From Phenylobacterium aquaticum (GTDB taxonomy: Bacteria > Pseudomonadota > Alphaproteobacteria > Caulobacterales > Caulobacteraceae), in assembly GCA_947378305.1 (NCBI GenBank), contig CANCJJ010000014.1, positions 1 to 62,706 of the forward strand: a stretch of 62,706 nucleotides of DNA, written 5' to 3'. A program made the translations under genes and the position numbers. The notes under the pieces are model-generated. The model did no database searches. It saw only the letters and a program-made list of their open reading frames with translations, and had not been told where the DNA came from. Of this stretch, positions 50,971-60,629 are shown piece by piece (within the stretch, counting starts at the first letter, position 1; the number at the start of each line of letters is the position of its first letter).

Positions 50971-52370
50971 CCCGGATCGTAGATCGCATCAAAGACCGGC
51001 GGCAGGCGCTCTGGCAGGCCCATCAGGGGGCCGGAGGATAGCAGGAGGACGATCTCGTCTCCTGCAAGGCCGCTGAGGGCCTCCAGAACCGCCTCGGCGC
51101 TTTCGACCGCCTGGGCGCTGAGGCCAGCCGCCTGGGTCCGGGCCAGTATGTCGGCGAGGCTGGACTGATCGTGGCTCTCCGCCCCATGCCCCGGGGGCGG
51201 ACAGATCAACACCCGCGCAACCCCTTCAAAGACGGTGTCATACCAGGACAGGGCCTCCCGGGAGCGCCAGGAAAAGGTATGGGGCTCAAAGACAACGATC
51301 AGCGGTTTGTCCGGATAGTGCAGGCGCACGGCCTCAATCGCAGACCGCGCCTTTTCGTAAGACGAGCCAAAGCCCTCAATGACCGGTACCCTGGACCCGG
51401 TCGTCAGGCGGTCGAGCCGGCGGCGAATGCCCTGGAAACTGGCCACGCCTGCAACCAGCTGGGCCTCCGACAGCCGTCCAAGCTCAAGCAACAGGGCCGA
51501 AACGCCAACGATATTCTCGATATTGTGGGCCCCCAGCAGAGCGGTTTCGAGGGCGATGGGGGCCCGGCTCGGCCCGTTCAGCACAAAACGGGTGGTCTCC
51601 CCATAGACGACATCGGAACTGAACCAGCCCTCCCCCGGCACCGTGTCATACCAGACGATCCTGGCCTGGGTTTCCGGGGCGATCCGGCGGGTGGCGGGAT
51701 GGTCGCGAATGACCGCCAGCCCGTCTGAAGGCAGGTCACGAAGCAGGCCATGAAACGGCGCTTCATAGTCGGCAAAGGTCGGAAAGACGTTCACATGATC
51801 ATGGACGAGGGAGGTCAGCAGCAGGGTCTCGGGGTGATAAAGCGCGAATTTCGACCGCCGGTCTGTGGGCCCGACAATGTACTCGTCGCCCTCCAGGATC
51901 AGGTCTGGCTCGGTGCCCCAGTGGCCGGTCGCCGGCAGGGAGGGCGAGATCGCCCCAATCATCCAGCCAGAATCGATCCCGGCCTGATGGAGACAATGGG
52001 CGCTGAGTGCCGCACAGGTCGACTTGCCAAACGAGCCCGCCACCACCGTCACCCTGCGGTCTCGACTGACCTCGCCGACCAGTTCCGGGAAGGTTGTGAT
52101 TCGAACGCCGCGCGCCTGCGCCGCGAGGACCTCGGGATTGTCCGCACCCCCCAGCTTGGCGCTCGCCCCCTGGACCAGAAGATCGAGGCCCACGGGCAGG
52201 TTGGCAGCATCAAAGCGCCAGGACACCGGAAAACCAAGCCCCGCGACATAGGTCGACATGGGCGGAAAGACATCGGCGTCTGACCCGGAAACCTCATGGC
52301 CCGCATCGCGCATCATCAGGGCAACGGCACTCATGCCCGCGCCAGCAATTCCCGTAAAATGGATCTTCAT
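50967..52370 (-). CDS. mpl: Mpl-like Mur ligase (UDP-N-acetylmuramate:tripeptide ligase)
   Basis: A 467-aa ATP-dependent Mur ligase. The N-terminal MKIHFTGIAGAGMSAVALMM is the UDP-MurNAc-binding Rossmann end. The central EGDEYIVGPTDRRSKFALYH and LVHDHVNVFPTFADYE are closest to Mpl, which recycles the murein tripeptide. The P-loop reads VVAGSFGKSTCAAL, unlike the usual TxGTHGKTTT of Mpl/MurC. Start ATG 52370 is the canonical N-terminus; the frame open to 52463 is not supported. No other murein gene is adjacent. Confidence 0.87.
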   Translation of the reverse strand: MKIHFTGIAGAGMSAVALMMRDAGHEVSGSDADVFPPMSTYVAGLGFPVSWRFDAANLPVGLDLLVQGASAKLGGADNPEVLAAQARGVRITTFPELVGEVSRDRRVTVVAGSFGKSTCAALSAHCLHQAGIDSGWMIGAISPSLPATGHWGTEPDLILEGDEYIVGPTDRRSKFALYHPETLLLTSLVHDHVNVFPTFADYEAPFHGLLRDLPSDGLAVIRDHPATRRIAPETQARIVWYDTVPGEGWFSSDVVYGETTRFVLNGPSRAPIALETALLGAHNIENIVGVSALLLELGRLSEAQLVAGVASFQGIRRRLDRLTTGSRVPVIEGFGSSYEKARSAIEAVRLHYPDKPLIVVFEPHTFSWRSREALSWYDTVFEGVARVLICPPPGHGAESHDQSSLADILARTQAAGLSAQAVESAEAVLEALSGLAGDEIVLLLSSGPLMGLPERLPPVFDAIYDPG

Positions 52371-52472
52371 TGGAGGGTCGAGGACTCCGAAACCACGCTC
52401 AGAAACCCTGCATATACCGAGCCGCCCAGCGGAAGGAAGGTCGGCTGAAATGCGCCCAGGCAAAAGGGCCGC

Positions 52473-52501
52473 TTGCGGACTCAGTCAGCCCGGTCTATAC
52501 G
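52473..52501 (+). promoter_or_regulatory. Promoter of tRNA-Asn
   Basis: TTGCGG (52473-52478), a 17-base spacer, TATACG (52496-52501), about 19 bases before the 5' end of the tRNA. Spacing is ideal for a sigma-70-type promoter. Confidence 0.6.
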
Positions 52502-52519
52502 CCCGGTCCTTCACGATGT

Positions 52520-52595
52520 TCCCCGATAGCTCAGCTGGTAGAGCAGTCGGCTGTTAACCGACTTGTCGCAGGTTCGAGTCCTGCTCGGGGAGCCA
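52520..52595 (+). tRNA. tRNA-Asn (anticodon GTT)
   Basis: Acceptor TCCCCGA pairs with TCGGGGA; D-stem GCTC/GAGC; anticodon loop CTGTTAA with GTT; T-arm with TTCGAGT; encoded CCA at 52593-52595 following discriminator G. All stems are complete. Confidence 0.98.
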
Positions 52596-52686
52596 TCGAG
52601 ACCCAACCCCCTTCCATTTGGTGACCGCCCGGCTATTTTTCGGGTTAGGCGCTTGGCCTGTCGACGACAGATTGGATAGGCCTGCA

Positions 52687-54834
52687 ATGACCCGATTGAT
52701 CTGCCCATCTGGCCTGGTTGCAACCCTTATAGGCTTGGCCCTGCTGACCGGCCCGGCGCGGACTGAACCGGCACCGCCCCCCCAGGGTCGGGTGGATATT
52801 GATCTGGGCAGGTCCGGGCTGCGCAATCACTTTATCCCTGGCCAGGCCCTCGGGGCCGGAATCGATGGCGGGGGCCAGGGCGATAGTGCCCGGCTCCTCA
52901 CTACCCACAATGCCCGGGCAATGCGCTCAGCAGGCCTTAAGCCCCTCACCTATCGCCTGCGCACTGAACTCGGGATCGAGGCCTGGCACTGGGGTCCGGA
53001 AGGCACCTGGAGCGATCCCGCCCATGCCCAGGGATACTGGGTCTCCAGCGACCACCCCAGGCACCCGATCATGACCTCCTGGGGCTATGCCCTTCCCCGT
53101 CGCGGGGACACGATAGATCAGGCCAATAATGTCGGCTATTCGCGCCTGACCGACGGCGACCTGACGACCTTCTGGAAATCCAACCCCTATCTGGACCGCA
53201 GCTATACCGGCGAGGCGGGATTCCGCGCCCAGTGGTTCATTGTCGAACTGGGCGCGCCCACACCCGTCAATGCGGTGGAGATCGACTGGGGCACACCGCA
53301 CGCGATTGCCTACGAGGTCCAGGCCTGGACTGGACTGGACGAATACGACCCCGCAGGCCGCTGGGTCACCTTTCCCGGCGGACATGTCACCGAAGGCACG
53401 GGGGGCCATGTTCACCTGACCTTTTCCGGCCAGGGCCTGAAGACCGAATTCATCCGGGTCCTGCTCGAACAGGGCTCAGACACGGCCCCGTCGGGCTCAA
53501 CCGATCGGCGCGACCGTCTGGGCTATGCCGTGCGGGAATTTGCAGCGGGCTGGCAGGACGATCAGGGGCGATTTACCGATGCCCTGCACCATGCCCCCTC
53601 CCCCAAGCGACAATCCATAGCCCATGTCTCGTCAACCGATCCCTGGCATAGGGCGGTGGATCGCGATCCGGAGCTCGAACAGGCAGGCTTTGACCGGGTC
53701 TTCGCGAGCGGCCTGACCAATGGTCGCCCCATGCTGGTCCCGGTGGGGGTCGTCTATGACACGCCCGAAAACGCCGCCGCAGAAATCCGGTTTCTGAAGG
53801 CCCGGCACTATCGCGTCAAACAGGTCGAACTCGGTGAGGAACCCGACGGACAATACATGGATGCCCGAGACTATGGGGCCCTCTATCTGGAGACGGTGGA
53901 TGCCCTGAGAGCCGTGGACCCGAAGCTGGCCCTGGGCGGGCCCAGCCTGCAAAGCGGATTTTCCGACACCTGGCTCGACCCTGACCCCGACCGCTCGTGG
54001 ACGCGGCACCTAATCACCTATCTGAAGGCGCGCGGGCGGCTGGCGGACCTCGAATTCTTCAGCTTTGAACACTATCCCTTCGACGACATCTGCGGCGACC
54101 TGACGGCAAAGCTACAGCAGCAAAGCCTGATGATGGACACCCTGGTCACCCGGCTAACCGCCGAGGGCGTGCCGACCACCATTCCGTGGATCATCAGTGA
54201 ATACGGGTTTTCCGCCTATTCAGGCCGGGCCATGTCGGAAATGCCCAGCGCCCTGCTCATGGCCAATATTGTCGGCCAGTTTCTGACCCTGGGCGGGGAT
54301 GGGGCCTATCTCTTCGGCTATGGACCCAATTATGCGGTCAACCAGCACCTGGCCTGCGCTGGCTATGGGAACATGATGCTGCACATGGCCGATCCTGAAG
54401 GTCAGGCCAAGACCCCCATGCCGGTCTACTGGACCGCCCGGATGATCACCCAGGACTGGCTGGTACCCGGGGACCGACAGAACAGCCTCTATGCCGCCCA
54501 GGTCGATGCCGATGGACGGGGGGATACCCACAGCGTCAAGGCCTTTGCCGCCCTCCGGCCCGACGGACGCCTGGGCCTCTTGCTCGTCAATCGCGATGCC
54601 CACCGGGCCTTTGACCTTAAACTCGGGGTCAAGCGGGGGACCGCCCATGCACATCTGGGGTCCGCCCGTCTGGTCCAGTATTCCCCCGAGCAATATGTCT
54701 GGGCTGACCGGGGCGAAGACAGCGCGCCCGCCCGCTCCGAGCCGCCCCGCCGCCAGACCCTCTCGGGCCGGCAGGATCACATCACCCTGCCGCCCTATTC
54801 CCTGACCGTGCTGGTGGGCGACCTGGGCCGCTAG
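52687..54834 (+). CDS. Secreted glycoside hydrolase-like protein with discoidin (F5/8 type C) domain
   Basis: A 715-aa protein with a signal peptide (LVATLIGLALLTGPARTEPA). Residues about 145-290 resemble an F5/8 type C sugar-binding domain (SRLTDGDLTTFWKSNP and QWFIVELGAPTPVNAVEIDW). The rest is a TIM-barrel candidate. VKQVELGEEPDGQYMDARDY has the acid Glu (384/385) as in the clan-A N/G-E-P motif, and WIISEYGFSAYSG has a likely nucleophile Glu505. It should cleave a glycoside in the periplasm or outside the cell. The exact GH family is undetermined (GH39/GH51/GH79-like). Start ATG 52687 follows AGGCCTGC. Confidence 0.7.
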   Translation: MTRLICPSGLVATLIGLALLTGPARTEPAPPPQGRVDIDLGRSGLRNHFIPGQALGAGIDGGGQGDSARLLTTHNARAMRSAGLKPLTYRLRTELGIEAWHWGPEGTWSDPAHAQGYWVSSDHPRHPIMTSWGYALPRRGDTIDQANNVGYSRLTDGDLTTFWKSNPYLDRSYTGEAGFRAQWFIVELGAPTPVNAVEIDWGTPHAIAYEVQAWTGLDEYDPAGRWVTFPGGHVTEGTGGHVHLTFSGQGLKTEFIRVLLEQGSDTAPSGSTDRRDRLGYAVREFAAGWQDDQGRFTDALHHAPSPKRQSIAHVSSTDPWHRAVDRDPELEQAGFDRVFASGLTNGRPMLVPVGVVYDTPENAAAEIRFLKARHYRVKQVELGEEPDGQYMDARDYGALYLETVDALRAVDPKLALGGPSLQSGFSDTWLDPDPDRSWTRHLITYLKARGRLADLEFFSFEHYPFDDICGDLTAKLQQQSLMMDTLVTRLTAEGVPTTIPWIISEYGFSAYSGRAMSEMPSALLMANIVGQFLTLGGDGAYLFGYGPNYAVNQHLACAGYGNMMLHMADPEGQAKTPMPVYWTARMITQDWLVPGDRQNSLYAAQVDADGRGDTHSVKAFAALRPDGRLGLLLVNRDAHRAFDLKLGVKRGTAHAHLGSARLVQYSPEQYVWADRGEDSAPARSEPPRRQTLSGRQDHITLPPYSLTVLVGDLGR

Positions 54835-54929
54835 ACGCTGGACCTGAAGCGCGGTGCAGGGCAAGGTGGGGCCACTTACAGGGGATCAAATGTCCGTCCG
54901 CGACCTTACCAACTCAGGGCTCTGATCCC

Positions 54930-55709
54930 ATGGCCTGGACCCGAACCTATGACGAGCCCGAACCCCAGCGGGTCAACCGCTGGCTGGCCCAGAGCGGGGT
55001 CTGCTCCCGGCGTGAGGCCGAGGGCCTGATCGCGGAAGGCCTGGTCCGGATCGACGGCGAGGTCGTGGAAGACGCAGGGCGAAAAATCCTGCCCGGCCAG
55101 ACCCTGGTCCTCAGCGACCGGGCCGAGGCCCAGCTGGGTGCCAGCATCAGTGTCATCATCCACAAGCCCGCCGGGATCGTCTCCGCCCATCCGGAACCCG
55201 GCCAGGTCGAGGCCGCAAGCCTGCTGACCCGCAAGCGCCTCTGGGGAGAGACCGCAAGCCTGCCGAATGAGACCACCAGCCTGCCGCCCCTGGGACGTCT
55301 GGACATGGACTCCCGAGGCCTCCTGATCCTGTCCGGCGACGGGGTTCTGGCCAAGGCGATTATTGGTCCGGACTCTGATCTCGAAAAGGAATATCTGGTC
55401 CAGGTGGCAGGCCAGATTAATCCTCAAAAACTCAGCATGTTGCGCCATGGTCTTCAACTCGATCGCCGCCAGCTCAAGCCAGCCAAGGTCACCCAGACCG
55501 GGGACCAGACCCTGCGGTTTGTCCTGAAGGAAGGGCGCAACCGGCAGATCCGGCGCATGTGCGACCTGGTCAGCCTGAATGTCGTGGACCTGTTTCGAAT
55601 CCGGATCGGCCCCCTGTCCGTCGGCGACCTGCCGGAAGGTCGCTGGCGCCCCCTCACGGCGGAGGAGCGCGCCGCCTTTTCCCCCGCCAAGGGGAGCCCC
55701 CAGGCATGA
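54930..55709 (+). CDS. RsuA/RluB/RluE/RluF-family pseudouridine synthase
   Basis: A 259-aa RNA-modifying enzyme. The N-terminal S4 RNA-binding domain is RVNRWLAQSGVCSRREAEGL. The catalytic aspartate is in PPLGRLDMDSRGLLIL near residue 130, and the C-terminal motif is GRNRQIRRMCDLVSLNVVDL. LDMDSRGL and the C-terminal ETT-like extension are nearest to RluF (23S rRNA U2604), but RluB/RsuA cannot be excluded. ATG 54930; its stop overlaps the ATG of the substrate-binding protein by 4 bp (ATGA). Confidence 0.9.
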   Translation: MAWTRTYDEPEPQRVNRWLAQSGVCSRREAEGLIAEGLVRIDGEVVEDAGRKILPGQTLVLSDRAEAQLGASISVIIHKPAGIVSAHPEPGQVEAASLLTRKRLWGETASLPNETTSLPPLGRLDMDSRGLLILSGDGVLAKAIIGPDSDLEKEYLVQVAGQINPQKLSMLRHGLQLDRRQLKPAKVTQTGDQTLRFVLKEGRNRQIRRMCDLVSLNVVDLFRIRIGPLSVGDLPEGRWRPLTAEERAAFSPAKGSPQA

Positions 55710-57310
55710 ACCTTCGCCAGATCGGCCTCACACTCCTGGCCCTGATCCTGCTGGGCGGCTGCCAGGCCAAGGTCAGTCGCCCGGACTGCCCGGCGGGAAA
55801 GCAGTGCCTAGAATATGGCAATAATGTCGAACCGGCGACCCTCGACCCCCAGAAGTCCAACATTCTGGAAGAAGCCGCAATCATCAGCGAGCTGTTCCAG
55901 GGGCTGACCACCGAGGCTCCCGATGCCCACGCCGTGCCCGGCATGGCCACCCGTTGGGAGACCAGCGGCGATGGCCTGGTCTGGACCTTTCACCTGCGCG
56001 ATGCCCTCTGGTCGGATGGCGTGCCGGTGACGGCAGACGATTTCGTCTATGGCTATCAGCGCATACTCGATCCCAAGACCGCGTCCATCTATGCCTATCT
56101 GGTCTACCTCCTGAAGAACGGGCAGGCCGTGAATGAAGGCAAGGCCCCGCCGTCAAGCCTGGGGGCACGGGCCCTCGACGCCCATACCCTGCAACTCACC
56201 CTGGAGCATCCCGCCCCCTACCTGCCCGCCCTTCTGAAGCATCAGAGCTTCTATCCGGTCCCGCGCCATGTGGTCGAAAAATGGGGCGACGCCTGGATTC
56301 AGCCGGACCACTTCGTCGGCAACGGTCCCTTCAGCCTCGTGAGCTGGAAGCTGGGGGACTACATCCAGGTGGCGAAAAATCCGCGCTTCTATGATGCCGA
56401 CAAGGTCTGCCTGGACCGGGTCAATTTCTATCCGACGAATGACGCCATCATGGCCGAGCGCCGCGTCAGCCGGGGCGAGCTGGACGTGAATGCGAGCTTC
56501 CAGTCCAACCGGATCGGACGCCTGCGTCAGACCATGCCCCAGACCGTGCGCACCCATGTCTCCCTGGCCACGGCCTACATGTCCCTGAACCGGCGAGATC
56601 ATCCGGCCTTCAACGACCTGCGCGTGCGCCGCGCCCTTTCGGAGGCGATTGACCGCGACTTCATCACCGAAAAGCTCATGCGGGCAGGCCAGCAGCCAGC
56701 CTATGCCTTCGTGCCGCCGGGCACCGACCACTATAGCCCCGGCCCCCGGACCGTCTGGGCAGGCAAGAGCCTTGAAGACCGCACCACCGAGGCCAAGCGC
56801 CTTCTGGCAGAGGCGGGCTATGGCCCCGATCACCCCTTAAGTTTCGAGATCAAGATCGGCAATAACCCGGATACCCAGCTGGTCGCCCAGGCCATAGCGG
56901 CCGATTGGGCCAGTGTCGGCGTCAAGGCCCGCATTGTGCAGAATGAAGGCCAGATCGCTTTTGCCGCCTATCGTAACCGCGACTTCGATATCGGCTATAT
57001 GAGCTGGTATGCCGACTTCAACGACCCCATGACCTTCCTGGGTCTGTTCAAATCCGATACAGGACCGCAGAACTACGGGGATTATGACAATCCGGCCTTT
57101 GACCGCCTGCTAAAGGCCGCGGACCAGGAACCCGACGATCTCCGCCGGGCGGCCATCTTGGCCAAGGCAGAGCAAATCATGCTGGCTGACGAGGCGATTA
57201 TCCCGCTGTTCTTCGCGGTCAACCGGAACCTGGTCTCCCCCCGCATCACCGGCTGGACCGACAATATCGAAAACTTCCACCGCCTGGGCTGGGTCTGCCG
57301 CAAGCCCTAG
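55706..57310 (+). CDS. Oligopeptide-type ABC substrate-binding lipoprotein (OppA family)
   Basis: A 534-aa extracytoplasmic solute-binding protein of family 5. It has a lipoprotein signal ALILLGGC with the acylated Cys near 20. The family motifs are EPATLDPQKSNILEEAAII, GLVWTFHLRDALWSDG and VTADDFVYGYQRILDP, then FNDLRVRRALSEAIDRDF. No permease or ATPase genes adjoin, so either partners lie elsewhere or it serves another system such as signalling or murein-peptide uptake. Start 55706 follows AAGGGGAG and overlaps the pseudouridine synthase stop. Confidence 0.92.
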   Translation: MNLRQIGLTLLALILLGGCQAKVSRPDCPAGKQCLEYGNNVEPATLDPQKSNILEEAAIISELFQGLTTEAPDAHAVPGMATRWETSGDGLVWTFHLRDALWSDGVPVTADDFVYGYQRILDPKTASIYAYLVYLLKNGQAVNEGKAPPSSLGARALDAHTLQLTLEHPAPYLPALLKHQSFYPVPRHVVEKWGDAWIQPDHFVGNGPFSLVSWKLGDYIQVAKNPRFYDADKVCLDRVNFYPTNDAIMAERRVSRGELDVNASFQSNRIGRLRQTMPQTVRTHVSLATAYMSLNRRDHPAFNDLRVRRALSEAIDRDFITEKLMRAGQQPAYAFVPPGTDHYSPGPRTVWAGKSLEDRTTEAKRLLAEAGYGPDHPLSFEIKIGNNPDTQLVAQAIAADWASVGVKARIVQNEGQIAFAAYRNRDFDIGYMSWYADFNDPMTFLGLFKSDTGPQNYGDYDNPAFDRLLKAADQEPDDLRRAAILAKAEQIMLADEAIIPLFFAVNRNLVSPRITGWTDNIENFHRLGWVCRKP

Positions 57311-57383
57311 GCTGGGACGGGACCCCTTTGGACGTTTCCGCCCAAAGAGGACCAAGCGCCTAATCGAAAACCTAGACCAGACT

Positions 57384-58286
57384 CTAGCGCGTCCGTCGCA
57401 CCATGTCGTCGATCAGGACCACGATTTCCGCCGGGCTGTCTTCCTGGAGGAAGTGCCCCCCGTGCAGGATGACGTGCTTTTCGCCCGAGGCCCCGGGAAC
57501 CCGGGCGATAAAGTTTGCCTCGCCTCCCTTGCTGACAGGATCGTTATCGCTGAAGGCGGTCAGGAAGGGCTTTTTGAAGGCTTCGAGCACCTTCCAGGCT
57601 TCGAGGTTCTCTGGAACCGAGGCATGGGCCGCCGTAATCGGTACCAGGGTCGGGAACTGCCTGGCCCCTTCCTTGTAGGTCTCGTCCGGGAAGGGCGCGT
57701 CATAGGCCGCGATTTCCGCCGGGTCGAGCTCGCGGGTGGACCCGGCATTCAGCAACATGCCGATGGGCATTTGCGGGACGGTCTGGCTGAAGTTGAGCCA
57801 GGCGTCAAAGCCGTCTGACGAGCCTGTACCGACAGGCAGGCCGGTATTGCCAACAATCACGCCGGAAAACCTGTCCGGATAGGCTGCGACCAGGCGCAGG
57901 CCAATCAGGCCGCCCCAGTCCTGACAGAACATGACGGCCCCCGACAGGTCTAGCCCCTCGAACCACTGGCGCATCCACGCCACGTGGCGCTCATAGGTAT
58001 AGTCGGTCCGCAGGGCGGGCTTGTCCGACCGGCCAAAGCCGATCAGGTCCGGCGCAATAACCCGGTGACCGGCCGCCACCAGGGGCGGGATGATCTTGCG
58101 GTAGAGATAGGCCCAGCTGGGTTCGCCGTGCATGAGCAGAATCGGTGCGCCATCGCGCGGGCCCTCATCAACATAGTGCAGGCGAAGGTCTGTGCCGTCC
58201 GCGTCTGTGATCTGCACATAATGCGGCGCAAAGGCCCAATCCTTGAGATTTTCAAACTGCGCGTCCGGTGTTCTCAAAACCTGCAT
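57384..58286 (-). CDS. Haloalkane dehalogenase (subfamily I-like)
   Basis: A 300-aa alpha/beta hydrolase. Nucleophile Asp is in [12 protein letters not shown] near residue 124, with the adjacent Trp serving halide binding. The oxyanion/first motif is [15 protein letters not shown], the acid Asp in [11 protein letters not shown], and His in [16 protein letters not shown] plus QDWGG indicates haloalkane dehalogenase rather than epoxide hydrolase, which usually has HGFP and a lid Tyr. It should release halide from alkyl halides in the cytoplasm. Divergent from the metallo-hydrolase with 114 bp between them. Confidence 0.85.
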   Translation of the reverse strand: MQVLRTPDAQFENLKDWAFAPHYVQITDADGTDLRLHYVDEGPRDGAPILLMHGEPSWAYLYRKIIPPLVAAGHRVIAPDLIGFGRSDKPALRTDYTYERHVAWMRQWFEGLDLSGAVMFCQDWGGLIGLRLVAAYPDRFSGVIVGNTGLPVGTGSSDGFDAWLNFSQTVPQMPIGMLLNAGSTRELDPAEIAAYDAPFPDETYKEGARQFPTLVPITAAHASVPENLEAWKVLEAFKKPFLTAFSDNDPVSKGGEANFIARVPGASGEKHVILHGGHFLQEDSPAEIVVLIDDMVRRTR

Positions 58287-58400
58287 GATACCCTACCGTT
58301 GACTTTGACTTGAATGGCGACGAAAGATTATGGCAATGGGCGTGCCATTATATTGCCCTTGGGTCAAGATCATGATCCCACCCTGTCGGAGGCCTGAACC

Positions 58401-59495
58401 ATGTCGCGAACACGAACCCTGATCCTCGGACTGGGCGTGCTGCTTCTGGGCCTGGGAAGCGGCCTCTGGATTGCCCGCGAGCCCCTGGCCCTCAAGGCCA
58501 TGTCGCGCGCCTATGAAAAGGGTATGGCCGCCGATCCCTTCCAGGGCCTGCCCGACGGCCTGCATGTGGCCCTGTGCGGTTCAGGCTCGCCCATGCCCGA
58601 CCCCTCCCGGGCCGGTCCCTGCACCGCCGTGCTCGCGGGTCATCGCCTGTTTGTCATCGATGCCGGGACGGGCGGAACCAAGAACCTGTCCCTGATGAAC
58701 CTGCCCCCTGCCCGGGTTGAGGCCCTGTTCCTCACCCATTTCCACTCTGACCACATTGATGGCCTGGGCGAACTCCTGCTCCAGCATTGGGGCACGGGTC
58801 CGGCGACAAGCCCCCTGCCCGTCTATGGCCCGACCGGGGTCAATCAGGTTCTCGACGGCGTCATGGCCGCCTATGCCCAGGACCGCGGCTATCGGATTGC
58901 CCACCATGGCGAGACGGTCATGCCGCCCTCAGGCTTTGGCGGTGTCGCCCGTCCCTTTGACGTTGACGCAGCCCATCCCCAAACCGTGCTGATTGATGAG
59001 CCGGACCTGAAGGTTACCGCCTTTGCCGTCAATCATGAGCCCGTCCATCCGGCGGTGGGCTACCTCTTCGTCTACAAGGGCCGCCGGGTGGTCATCAGCG
59101 GCGATACGGCGGCTTCACCCAGGGTGGAGGCCATGGCCAGCAAGGCGGACCTGCTCCTTCATGAGGGCCTGTCACCCGCCCTCGTGGAGCTTCAGCGTAA
59201 GGCCGCGGTCAAGGCCGGACGCAGTAATCTGGCCGCTATATTCAGGGACATCCAGACCTATCACACCAGCCCGGAACAGGCGGCAGGCATTGCCCAGAGG
59301 GCCGGGGTCCGCGACCTGATGTTCACCCATATTGTCCCGCCCCTGCCGATCCGCGCGCTAGAAGGTCCCTTCCTCGGCAAGTCCCGGCAGATCTTCAGCG
59401 GCCCAATTCAGGTCGGCCATGACGGTGACATGGTCAGCCTGCCCGCCAATTCCACCGAAATCAAAATTTCAAACCGGCTGATCCGGTTTCCCTGA
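58401..59495 (+). CDS. Exported MBL-fold metallo-hydrolase
   Basis: A 364-aa metallo-beta-lactamase-fold enzyme. One N-terminal membrane segment (LILGLGVLLLGLGSGLWIA) places the catalytic part outside the cytoplasm. The zinc motif is LTHFHSDHIDGLGE near residue 111, with VISGDTAAS later and a final His in MFTHIVPP. The arrangement with LCGSGSPMPDPSRAG at the start resembles arylsulfatase/RNase Z-like members. The substrate is unknown. ATG 58401 follows GGAGGCCTGAACC. Followed after 15 bp by a GST gene. Confidence 0.88.
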   Translation: MSRTRTLILGLGVLLLGLGSGLWIAREPLALKAMSRAYEKGMAADPFQGLPDGLHVALCGSGSPMPDPSRAGPCTAVLAGHRLFVIDAGTGGTKNLSLMNLPPARVEALFLTHFHSDHIDGLGELLLQHWGTGPATSPLPVYGPTGVNQVLDGVMAAYAQDRGYRIAHHGETVMPPSGFGGVARPFDVDAAHPQTVLIDEPDLKVTAFAVNHEPVHPAVGYLFVYKGRRVVISGDTAASPRVEAMASKADLLLHEGLSPALVELQRKAAVKAGRSNLAAIFRDIQTYHTSPEQAAGIAQRAGVRDLMFTHIVPPLPIRALEGPFLGKSRQIFSGPIQVGHDGDMVSLPANSTEIKISNRLIRFP

Positions 59496-59510
59496 CCCTG
59501 AGGCAAAGCC

Positions 59511-60539
59511 ATGACCCTTGCTGATCCTGTTATCCTCTCCGGCGCGCCGGGCTCGCCCTACACCCGCAAGATGCTGGCCGTGCTTCGGTATCGCCGGATC
59601 GCCTACCGCTTCATCATTGGCAATAATGGCGGCGTGCCGGGTCTGCCCCGCCCCAAGGTCGCGCTCCTGCCGACCTTTTACCTGCCGGACGCCACGGGGA
59701 CTCTGGAGGCCGTCACCGATTCCACCCCGCTGATCCGCCGCTTCGAGCAGGACTATTCCGGCCGCAGCATTGTGCCGTCCAATCCGGCATTGGCCTTCAT
59801 CGACGCCCTGATCGAAGACTATGCGGACGAATGGCTTACCAAGGCCATGTTCCATTATCGCTGGGCCTTTGCCGATGATGTGGCCAAGGCCGGGGCCATC
59901 CTGCCCTGCTGGCGGGGTTTTTCCATTCCCGATGAGGACCTGGCCAAGGCCAGTGATTTCATCTCCGACCGCCAGATCGGTCGCCTGCGCTATGTCGGCT
60001 CCAACGCTATTACCGGGCCGGCCATTGAGGCCAGCTATTGCCGCTTCCTGGAGGCGTTTGAAGACCACCTTCGCCAGTATCCTTACCTGCTCGGTCACCG
60101 CCCCTCCGCCTGCGACTTCGGCATTTATGGCCAGCTGACCCAGCTTGCGGAATTCGACCCAACGCCCATGTCCCTGACCCTGAAACTGGCCCCCCGGGTG
60201 ACGGCCTGGACCGGCATTCTGGACGATCAGTCCGGGGTGGAAATCACCGACAAGGCCTGGTTCGATCCCGACGCCCTGCCCCCAACCCTGCTGGCCATAT
60301 TGAGCGAGATTGGCCGGGTCTATACGCCGGTCATGCTGGCCAATGCCACGGCGGTTGTCTCAGGGGCCACCGAAGTCACAGCCGAGGTGGACGGCCTGGC
60401 CTGGAGCCAGCAGCCCTTCCCCTATCAGGCCAAGTGCCTCAGGGCCCTGCGGGAAGACTATGCCGCCCTGCCCGCGTCGGCCCGGGCACAGGTTGACAAA
60501 GCCCTGGCCGGAACCGGCTGCGAGCCCCTGTTCACCTGA
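59511..60539 (+). CDS. Glutathione S-transferase family protein
   Basis: A 342-aa protein, longer than the usual 200-230 aa. The N-terminal thioredoxin-fold part is SGAPGSPYTRKMLAVLRYRR and LLPTFYLPDATGTLEAVTDS. The helical C-terminal GST domain is recognisable around FLEAFEDHLRQYPYLLGHRP, and about 100 extra residues follow. Ser/Tyr in GSPYTRK may activate glutathione. ATG 59511. It lies in one transcription unit with the metallo-hydrolase and possibly with the TetR gene 90 bp downstream. Confidence 0.9.
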   Translation: MTLADPVILSGAPGSPYTRKMLAVLRYRRIAYRFIIGNNGGVPGLPRPKVALLPTFYLPDATGTLEAVTDSTPLIRRFEQDYSGRSIVPSNPALAFIDALIEDYADEWLTKAMFHYRWAFADDVAKAGAILPCWRGFSIPDEDLAKASDFISDRQIGRLRYVGSNAITGPAIEASYCRFLEAFEDHLRQYPYLLGHRPSACDFGIYGQLTQLAEFDPTPMSLTLKLAPRVTAWTGILDDQSGVEITDKAWFDPDALPPTLLAILSEIGRVYTPVMLANATAVVSGATEVTAEVDGLAWSQQPFPYQAKCLRALREDYAALPASARAQVDKALAGTGCEPLFT

Positions 60540-60629
60540 TAACGGAATCGGCTTCAAGGTCTCCGGCTAGAGCATGTCTTCTCAAGGGAAGGGTTCTGGG
60601 AGGATGCGCGCTGTTCCGGAGTACCGACC

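Noticed and set aside
52520..54834. tRNA-Asn as an integration site for an island carrying the glycoside hydrolase.
   Set aside because: No integrase, no duplicated tRNA 3' end and no change of composition next to it.
57326..57347. CTTTGG/CCAAAG repeat between the OppA-like gene and the dehalogenase.
   Set aside because: The stem is six pairs with no T-run, too weak to call a bidirectional terminator.
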